Shown: positions 56,977 through 64,000 of the stretch, piece after piece
How the letters are laid out: each line of letters starts with the position of its first letter
How positions within the stretch are numbered: the stretch's first letter is position 1
Source: Neoceratodus forsteri
Lineage: Eukaryota > Chordata > Ceratodontiformes > Ceratodontidae
DNA: 64,000 bases
Direction: 5' to 3'
NCBI GenBank assembly: GCA_016271365.2
Contig: CM028132.1
Span: 1,190,449,001 to 1,190,513,000, forward strand
Notes under the pieces: model-generated
The model's database searches: none
Told to the model about the DNA's origin: nothing
Seen by the model: only the letters and a program-made list of their open reading frames with translations
Program-made: the position numbers and the translations under genes

Positions 56977-56988
56977 AGTCTGACACTA
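56977..56988 (-). promoter_or_regulatory. Primer-binding-site-like sequence (tRNA-Leu type)
   Basis: Minus strand TAGTGTCAGACT, two bases beyond the LTR end at 56991. Vertebrate tRNA-Leu 3' ends (CTTCTGACA-CCA) would pair with TGGTGTCAGAAG, so nine of twelve positions agree. Position right after the LTR is what a PBS requires and fixes the minus orientation. Confidence 0.6.
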
Positions 56989-56990
56989 TC

Positions 56991-58162
56991 TGTTGTTGGG
57001 GCACAGGTCAGGAGGCATTGCAAAACTAGGAACATTTATACATTTTTCTAAGTAGCATTTTATCATCAGTAACAATAAAATAAAAAAAAATGTGCAGGAT
57101 TGCGCTTATACAGGCAGTTCAAACAAAAAAAAGTCCTTCATCTGAGGGTATCTCTAATTCTAAATTTTAGTCTCTCGCTCTCCAACAAAAGATTTCTTCC
57201 TGTATATATAATGTCTTTTCCTGGCAATTAACTTCTGCATCCTGAGCTCGACAAGATACATGTCCTGTTTTCACACAACGTCCCAAAATGTTGTCAGTTT
57301 CATTTCCTTGCAGGTACAACAACATAGAACATTGTGTCCCAGAACTGATCTCCTGTTTACAACTCTGCTTGTGGAGGTCAAACTGCATCTCAAGGTTAAC
57401 CGGCCCTCGAGTTGCAAAAAACTTTTTGCAATCATTTCAACAATATAACTATTTTATTTATAGTTATGTAGTTTTTGTTGACCAGGAAAGGAGGGCTAGA
57501 CAATTCTGCCTATTTTCAACCTTGTCCTGGGGGAGGGAGATACAGATGGTGACTAACTGAAATTGAGCCAGATTAAGCTGTTGGTGGTATTTTTTTTAGT
57601 GAACCAGGGAAATTCCCCCACTGTTTTCGAGAAGTGCCATGGGATCTTTAATGTGCACCTGAACAACCACCAGAACAGGCAGACGGGTCCTCGGTTTAAC
57701 ATCTCATCTGAAAGATGGCACCTCAGGAGTGTAGCATCTCCTGCATGATGCACTACAGTGTCAATATTGGGATTTTGCACCATGTGTCTGATGTGGGGCT
57801 AGAACCCACAACCTTTTCAACTTTTGACCTCAGAGGTGAGTGTGCAACCTGCTGAGCCACTGACACTGCAGAGATCATATACATTTTCAAACCACAGAAC
57901 CCAGTTTCACATAAAGATCCAGATATATGTCTATAACTACAGATAAGCAAGATGCAGGAAAAGATAGAAACAGCAAATGAAGGAAGGGAGATAGTGGGAG
58001 GGGAGAATTGTGAGACTGTCAGAGTGAACAGTTCCTAGGTCTCACAATAAAATTTGATTGTGCAATCAGACAGGCAAGAGACAGAAAAGGAGAGGATAGA
58101 ACAGATCCTTGCTTTTAACTCTGTGTAACAAATTGGACAGGGGCTTATTCAACCCTGCCACA
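56991..58162 (-). mobile_element. LTR, copy of the 26092-26825 family, with nested SINE
   Basis: Shares with 26092-26825 the end GGCACAGGTCAGGA, CAATCATTTCAACA, GAGAATTGTGA, AGTTCCTAGGTCTCAC, GACAGAAAAGGA and AGGATAGAACAGA in the same order. It is longer only because a Deu-SINE is inserted at about 57452-57872. The inner end (56991) is followed by a PBS-like site and a gag-like frame, so this is a 5' LTR in minus orientation with its internal region lost. I see no clear target duplication. Confidence 0.85.
57452..57872 (-). mobile_element. Full-length tRNA-headed Deu-domain SINE
   Basis: Minus strand from 57872: tRNA-like head with A box TGGCTCAGCAGG (fits TRGCNNAGYNGG) and B box in TGTGGGTTCTAGCCCCACA. 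Then TGAGATGTTAAACCGAGGAC, the Deu-type GCACATTAAAGATCCCATGG, CACTTCTCGAAAACAGTGGG, and the tail ACCACCAACAGCTTAATCTGG with CCTGGTCAACAAAAACTA ending in ATAAATAAAA. It interrupts the LTR. The most complete SINE of this family here, close to the layout of LF-SINE/SacSINE-like elements. It is old: B box and body have several changes. Confidence 0.88.
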
Positions 58163-59039
58163 GTAAAGTACAGTTTTATTTTTTTCCTGTGAGGCAAGAA
58201 CATTTTCTGTAAGGGACACTAACTGTTTGAAATGAGCTGGAGTTGTGCTACTGGGGAGGGGGCTTCAGCAATGAAAACTTGACAGCACGCAGTTACACAT
58301 GACCGGTTGTAACCACAAATTACTGCACTGTTGTTTAGCTACAGAAATGCTGGCCAGTAATTATAGTAACTATAAATTATGGTCACAATCCCTATTTGGT
58401 ATATATTTGTTCACTGCTGTCTCCATGTACAGTACATTGCACTATACCTAAAGTTCTGTCAGCTGAGTGTTTTACCTATCATATGTCTATTGTGGCAAAT
58501 GTAAATAGAAAGAAACAATGCCACTGGGCTTCTTTGGAGGAAATGTGCTACCTGTCTACACAAGGAGTTACTGTTGCTGTATGGTATAAATACATGACTT
58601 AGAGCATCAGTTTATCTTACGGTTATAATGTTGTATAAATATCCTTTCATTCAATTTTAGAATGCTTTTTTCTCATATTTATGTAGTTTATGTTGCTAGC
58701 ACAGATGGCAGAAGATTTTGAAAGGTGTAGGGCCAGGGATGTACAGGGTAGATTATCTCCCCTAGTTGAGTGTGTTCACCCACAACTTTATTTTTTTCTC
58801 TCAGTCAAATTTGAGTAATCCCCACCACCAATTGATAGCCTCTCACTGTGACTAGTTCCTTGATGCCCACTGGCCCTTCATTTTCTTTTTTAAAGTTTGA
58901 CCTCTGTGCCTTAACTCAATGGTCATTACCCCAGTCCACCCCAATCAACATCATTCAAGCCTTCATTCCAAAATTCTGCTGACACCCTGCAAGCCACAAA
59001 GTGAGTGGTTAGTAACACAATTTACTACAAGTGCTGCAT
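58163..59039. other. Unassigned DNA
   Basis: No recognised repeat, exon or RNA gene. Confidence 0.4.
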
Positions 59040-59040
59040 T

Positions 59041-59358
59041 TTAAAGGAAAACACTTGCTATTGTGAACCCTCACCCCCAACCCCCAAATTAATTAAAATA
59101 ATTCTTCTCTGACCTGCCTGCCATTATACTTCATTATGTGTACCTGCTTGTATGTGCGGAAGCAGCACCACTCCATTTCACAAGCACAGCACTTTACACA
59201 GTGGAGTGGCACGGAGTTGTTCTGTGCTTGTGAAATGGCTCCACTCTGCTCCTGCATTGCTTACGAATGAGCTTACATGGAATGAAGTACAACGGTAGGC
59301 AGATCAGAGAAACATTTCTTTGGGTGGGGGGTTGCCAATAACAAGTGTTTTCCTTTAA
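59041..59358. mobile_element. Foldback MITE, TTAAAGG ends (Kolobok/T2-like)
   Basis: Nearly the whole element is one inverted repeat with arms of about 150-165 bases. Left: TTAAAGGAAAACACTTGCTA, CCTGCCTGCCATTATACTTC, CCATTTCACAAGCACAG. The right arm, reverse-complemented: TTAAAGGAAAACACTTGTTA, TCTGCCTACCGTTGTACTTC, CCATTTCACAAGCACAG. The inner 17 bases at 59173-59189 and 59222-59238 are a perfect pair. TTAA at 59041-59044 and 59355-59358 would be the target duplication. TTAAAGGAA fits the T2-MITE end pattern TTAAAGGRR. Non-coding. Confidence 0.85.
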
Positions 59359-59454
59359 AGACACAGTCCTCCATAATAATAAATGCACATTGATGCCCTG
59401 CCACTTACGAAGGTGGTAGATCCATGACCATAGTGACCCCCCGTTCCTGCACCT

Positions 59455-59890
59455 GCGAGGTCTAGAAAATACTTCTTGTTTTCAGGCTTGTCCCAGGATG
59501 AGGAGAATACAGTTGCAAACTGACTGATATTGAATTAGGTTAAGCTGTTGGTAGTTTTTAGTGACCCTGGGAAATTATTAGGGCAGGACACCTGTAACTT
59601 CCCCATCTCTTTTCGAGAATTGCCATGGGATCTTTAATGGCCACATGAACAGCCACCAGAACAGACAGGAGCTTGGTTTAATGTCACGCCTGAAAGTTGC
59701 CAGCTCCAACAGCACAGTGCACTTCCGATACCATGCTGGGGCATCACTCTGCTTACTTTTAGCCAAGGCGGCAGTGTCTCCTAAGGAGCTACCAACAACA
59801 CTCCCTGCATCCCCTGGTTTTCACTGGAGATCTCCCATCCTACTACTGACCAGGCCTGACCCACATAACTGCAGGGTAATAAGGCTCCAG
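59455..59890 (-). mobile_element. Deu-domain SINE with a 5S rRNA-like head
   Basis: From 59890 on the minus strand: GGGTCAGGCCTGGTCAGTAG and GATGGGAGATCTCC match the 3' half of 5S rRNA (GGGTCGGGCCTGGTTAGTAC, GATGGGAGACCGCC), including the internal promoter's downstream part only in outline. The Deu-type body follows (GTGACATTAAACCAAGCTCC, GGCCATTAAAGATCCCATGG, CAATTCTCGAAAAGAGATGG), then the shared tail TACCAACAGCTTAACC and CCTGAAAACAAGAAG. The 5S first half is not recognisable. This is the AmnSINE-like head-body arrangement, whereas the 57452-57872 copy has a tRNA head. Confidence 0.8.
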
Positions 59891-61194
59891 TCATATCTTG
59901 TAAGAGGCTGTTTTTCCCCAGTTTGAATTTGCTTTAAGAATTGTATTTTTTTTAGATTTGAAGTAAATAATGGGGCACTTCATTGAATATGGCTGCCTTT
60001 AGTTCTCGGCAGGTTTGCACCAATATGCTGTGCTGTGTTTGAGCCCCCCGTTTCGTATCACTTTTCTTGTGACTACAGTGAAACTAGCATGCAACGGAAA
60101 CCACTTCCTGACCTTATGGGGCATTGGGAATGGTGCAGATCACCATAGGCTACAAAATGAAAGCTCTAGAGGGGTGAACATGAAAAACAATGTGGCGCTG
60201 TATACATGGATCTGGAAATGAAAATAAACAGTGGGGATCAACATGGGGGTTAAAAAAAAAAAAGAGGGCAGATTGAAGTATATAAAAATGTTTTTAACCT
60301 GAACTGCTGTGTTAATCAATAAATGGAGTGTCCCCTTTAGCTGGAGAGATTATACTGGTTCCCCGTCCCTGTGGGTAGCATGAATGATGGTATAAGTAGT
60401 ATAAGTGGTTGAATTTCTGTGCTGTGCATCACCAGCCTCAAGTATAAGTGTGACAAGTGTAATGAAGCACGACGTCCCGTTTAATGTGACTTTCATGATT
60501 GCAATGCATTAGTATAAATAAGGTCAACACTAATAATTCTGCTCCACAGGTCCCTCTTGCATAGAGTGTTTCACATAGTGTTCTGTTTTATTTAATCACC
60601 CTTTCTACAGAGACTCTCTTAAGCAACTTTTAATTTATTTATAGCCACTCCAAGCTTATAAGCAGTTGGTTTAAATGTCCATCTGACCAAAGCCCAGCCC
60701 CGCACTGCTGGAAGGATTGCATCTTGCCATCCACCATTCGCCACCTACAGTGCCTTCCAAGCCCAAGATGCTCCACAGATTGAGCTTACAATCCAACCCA
60801 CCGCCCCAGCTGTTCTCTGTGCCTCCCTTCCTTGCCTGTGAGCACAAAGTCATCTGGGACACTGGGGGGTGGGGGGGACTGCTGCAACACAGAAAAGCCC
60901 CCATTCAATGGTGGAGAGCATCCACTGGGATCCTCCTTCTGGGAAAATGCATTGATGGCCTGGTCTTCAGATGCTACCCTGTGTTGCTGACATCATGGGT
61001 GGTGCCCTCCACAACTAAATTATCCAAATTTTCTTAATAATGGCTGCCTTTCACTTTAGGAACTTCCCTTATGAAGTAATATGCGTGTTACGGATGACTT
61101 GGTGGATTCATCTCAAATTTGCTGCTTTATATCTGCCTGATACCAGTATTACCCAAAAGCTATTGTCATGTGATGGCTGTCTAGTGGCTTTTAG
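59891..61194. other. Unassigned DNA
   Basis: A poly(A) run at 60251-60262 and a poly(G) run at 60864-60876 are visible. The frame at 60717-61037 and its antisense shadow carry no motif I know. Confidence 0.4.
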
Positions 61195-62590
61195 ATAGAA
61201 ACCTAGAATTTGTTGGTAGAAACTGACTGCTTGACCACCCACTCTGCCCAGATGTTCCCTGCGTAATCTGTCTCTGGCGCCCCTCCGTGCCTATTTACTA
61301 ACATTCCCTTATTATGTCACTCTCATGCATGCCTGAAGGGCCCCACTACTATTTTCACCACCACCACTTCTACTGGCAGTCTGTTCCAGGCACATACCAC
61401 CACTTTAGTGAAGTAGTACTTCTTCACATCCCACTTAAATCCCCCCCCCCGCAGCTTCATCACAGGCCCCTGGTCCTGGTGCTCTTTCTTATTTGAAAGA
61501 AGGAAAGGGAAAATTGATTAACCAGGAAAGGCACACTAAGCCAAAGCTTGTTTCCAGGTGTTACCTGGGAGCACAAGGAAGTTAAGTGACTTGCTCAGGG
61601 TCATATGGTATGCAAGTGGGGGCTGTGGGATTCAAACCCAGGTCTCCAGGTTTGCAGCTCAGTGCCCTAAACTATAGCACAATACTGCCTCCAAGAAGCT
61701 GACCTCCTGCACCCTGTTCCTCCCTGTGAGGTACCTGTAGGTCTCTATCATGTCCCTTCTCACTTTTGTTTCTGCTAGGGTATACATATTGAGATCCCTC
61801 AGCTTCACCTTGTAGAGTTTCTCATGGAACACCAGCACTATTTAGGTTGCCCTTCTCTGGACTGCCTCCACCCTCTCCATGTCCTTTCTGAGATGTGGTT
61901 TCCAAAACTGGGCATAGTACTCAAGATGGGGTCTCACCAGCAAGTGATATTGTGGCAACACCACCTCCATCCCCCCTGCTGGAGATACCCTTTCCTATGC
62001 ACCCCAGTGTCCCACTGGCCCAACCCATGACTTTTTCACACTGTGCTACCACTTCGAGGTCATCAGTTACGATAACCCCAAGATCCCTTTCCTGCTTAGT
62101 GACTGTCAGTACTACCCCCATCCTGTACTCCACTCCTAGGTTCCTATGCCCTAGGTGCATGATTTTGCACTTTTTGGCATGTAACCCCAACTGCCATGCT
62201 CTTGACCACTCCTGGAGTTTTCCAGGATCCCTGCACATTCGCTACACCCCATTGTGAGTGTCTGCCCTGTTACAGATTTTGGTATCATCTGCAAAAAAAG
62301 GATATCTTCTCTTGCAGTTCTTCTGCAGTGTCAGTTATGAAGACATTGAAGAGCACTGGTCCCAGCACTGAGCCCTGCGGCACCCTACTGGTCACTCTCC
62401 CATCATTAGCGTTAGTCTGTTAACCACCACCCTCTGTCACCTACCCATTAACCAGTTTCTAACCCAGTTCACCACTTTGGATCTCAACCCTAGGCTGCTC
62501 AGTTTCTTTATCAGTCCCCTGTGCAGCACAGTGTCAAAGGCTTCTGGGACATGAATTGAGGTAATCTTTGTCCAGTTCCTAGCAGACAGT
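61195..62590 (-). mobile_element. CR1 LINE 3' half, split by a CORE-SINE
   Basis: Reading minus from 62590: 'VPEAFDTVLHRGLIKKLSSL' (motif A region, K to E), 'KVVNWVRNWLMG', a catalytic FADDTKIC encoded at about 62290, 'LQEWSRAWQLGLHAKKCKIM' and 'TVTKQERDLGVIVTDDLEVV' (62160-62070). The thumb and UTR continue to a degenerate TTTCTA-type end near 61197. A CORE-SINE interrupts the C-terminal region at 61503-61692. A C tract lies at 61440. Confidence 0.85.
61503..61692 (-). mobile_element. CORE-SINE sharing its tail with the L2-like LINEs
   Basis: Flanked by AAGAAG (61497-61502 and 61693-61698) inside the CR1. Minus strand: AGGCAGTATTGTGCTATAG, tRNA-like B box GACCTGGGTTTGAATCCCAC, CORE region GAGCAAGTCACTTAACTTCC, and a 3' end GCTTTGGCTTAGTGTGCC then TTTCCTGGTTAATC. 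That end matches the 3' end of the L2-like LINE at 27075-27120 (GCATTGGCTCAGTGTGCC, TTTCCTGGTTCTCA). Same family as 9391-9580. Confidence 0.85.
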
Positions 62591-62594
62591 TGAG

Positions 62595-63130
62595 GAGTCC
62601 ATATCAGCATTCATATGAGAGGCCAAGGAGTGAATCGGCATGGTGTTTGAACGGTCCTCTTGCCTACAAGAGGTAGTCCCTACAGGGCAGGGCTGAAGCA
62701 CATTCACAGGAGAACTATGGGAAGCTTACACTACTGATACAGTTCTCTATTTGGGTATAACATATTGTTTCGCCATCACTAACCTAGGGTCCATTGACCA
62801 CACAAACTGTCCTGGGGTCAGTTGACAAGTGGCACTGACCCAGGATCAGTGCTTCTGGCTCAACCAGTCTCCAGAACCGAGCAACTCAGTAGCCAACATA
62901 GTTTAGTGATTAGGGTACAGGGCTCTGAACCAAGAGGTAAGTGGCTGAATCCGGATGTCCCTCATCTTTGTAACTAGACTGGAAACCCATGGTGATGTGC
63001 TGGAATATGAAATGCACACTGAACAGAGTGTGAGGTAGGAAAGAACATGTTTCAGTACACGATTCTCGCAATACACCAACCCTGGATCATGCCGGCAGTA
63101 AACTGCCCCTGGGTCAGTGCTAGGGAAAAC
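62595..63130. repeat. Dispersed repeat with a tRNA-like segment
   Basis: The first 170 bases match the repeat at 49087-49340. At 62900-62960 ATAGTTTAGTGATTAGGGTACAGG followed by AGGTAAGTGGCTGAATCCGG resembles A- and B-box spacing of a tRNA-derived SINE head. I cannot tell whether these are one element or two. Confidence 0.5.
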
Positions 63131-64000
63131 AGTTAGCCTATATTTGCCATGTTAATGGATAGCTCATTAGCCCTCAACCTCCAGTGCTGCGAGTCTGACA
63201 ATTTTCATGAACACCTAAAAATTACTAAAAAAGCAATGTTATTACTTTAAGAAAAACAACTGGAAAAAAATTGTCTTTTCCTGGACTTCATTGACTTAGC
63301 TTTTTGTCCGGTATCCAAGCTGTTCCAAAAGAACTAGTTCATGGTTGGTAGTTGTTTGCTCTGGTTAGTAGGAAACCTGTTTGCTACTAGCTAGTTAGAA
63401 AATTGACATCCTGGAGAACTCCTTGAGAGGTTAACATGCTGAAAAGCAGCTGTGCTATCAGGGGACAAACAAACAAACCGCCTTGCCAGTTTTTGTTCTA
63501 AAAATACAGAGGCTGAGCCTTCTCCAGTCTTCTTATATGTGTTTTTCAGAGAAAATTATAAGTGGCAAAAATTGTGATGATCACAGTATTCATAGAATGA
63601 CATGGTTTTGTTTGGGTGAAGCAGAGGGCCATTGGAACAAACTACTGTAATTTGTAAGGGACAGCTTTCCTGACTTTAAAATGGCAAAGGCTCAAAGGCC
63701 TGGTGTGCATGCTTGTACACATTAGGCTGATAGGGGCCTACTGTGTTCCTATCAGCCTGACTATGGATATCACAGTAGTCGTTTGCAAAGACAAGGTCAG
63801 TAAACCCTCAATTAAACAAGGAAAAAACATACTCTGTCCCCAACATTCCCCATACTCTGGACTCTGCCAAATGGAGATGGAGACAGCAGTTTTATCCCTT
63901 GTGTGATGTGGTCTGGGAGGAACCAGGAAGCAATATATGAATGAGGATGCAGATGGCTCTTTAAGAGTGAGGAAGTTTTTATTTTACAGAGAGATAAGCC
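63131..64000. other. Unassigned DNA at window end
   Basis: No recognised repeat or gene. The 67-codon frame at 63703-63906 has no known motif. Confidence 0.4.

Noticed and set aside
57753..57872. A real tRNA gene
   Set aside because: A and B boxes fit, but no cloverleaf acceptor closes and the sequence continues into a SINE body.
59763..59890. A real 5S rRNA gene or simple pseudogene
   Set aside because: Only the 3' half matches and it is joined to a Deu-type SINE body.

Overview
This is a stretch of a large vertebrate nuclear genome made almost entirely of old, nested transposable elements. I found no host protein-coding exon, no functional tRNA or rRNA gene, no CRISPR array and no bacterial-type gene. 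The element mix is CR1, L2-like and Tx1/L1-like LINEs, Deu-domain SINEs with a tRNA-like or 5S-like head, MIR/CORE-type SINEs, TTAA-flanked elements resembling the Kolobok/T2 MITEs of Xenopus, and solo LTRs. It points to a non-mammalian vertebrate. An amphibian, perhaps a caecilian, is my best guess; a lobe-finned fish is possible. The species is inference.

Layout. 1-6.2 kb: unassigned DNA, two CR1 3' ends in a row, an L2-like LINE, a GC-rich repeat and a minus-strand LINE reverse-transcriptase relic. 6.2-10.8 kb: an older CR1, a long unassigned stretch, a CORE-SINE and a small TIR element. 10.8-18.3 kb: a minus-strand Tx1-like LINE carrying a LINE tail (repeated target bases) and a 1458 bp solo LTR (4 bp duplication CACT), followed by a minus-strand L2-like LINE. 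18.5-24.7 kb: a Deu-SINE, a minus CR1, a long plus CR1, and a Tx1-like LINE split by a TTAA-flanked element that itself holds a SINE. 24.7-30.5 kb: an L2-like LINE split by a solo LTR (CACCC duplication), then a CR1 with its catalytic RT motif deleted. 30.6-38.5 kb: a nearly full-length Tx1-like LINE with ORF1 and ORF2 relics and three later insertions.

38.5-43.5 kb: CA-rich DNA, a partial LTR, an L2-like LINE split by a CR1, and an 1880 bp LTR element with a CTTA duplication. 43.9-49.6 kb: a SINE tail, a minisatellite with a period near 51 bp, hairpins, an L2 tail and SINEs. 49.6-56.4 kb: a long minus CR1 that keeps part of an ORF1 SGNH-esterase domain, a second CR1 with the longest open frame here (353 codons), and an L2-like LINE. 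56.6-58.2 kb: an LTR retrotransposon relic with a primer-binding-site-like sequence, a gag-like frame, an inverted LTR fragment and a nested Deu-SINE. 59.0-64.0 kb: a foldback MITE, a 5S-headed Deu-SINE, a CR1 split by a CORE-SINE, and unassigned DNA.

Nothing looks like a functional new system. The useful content is the insertion history: duplicated target sites, elements inside elements, catalytic decay of reverse transcriptases, tail sharing between L2 and a CORE-SINE, and alternative heads on one SINE body. Family names come from pattern recognition and are superfamily-level.
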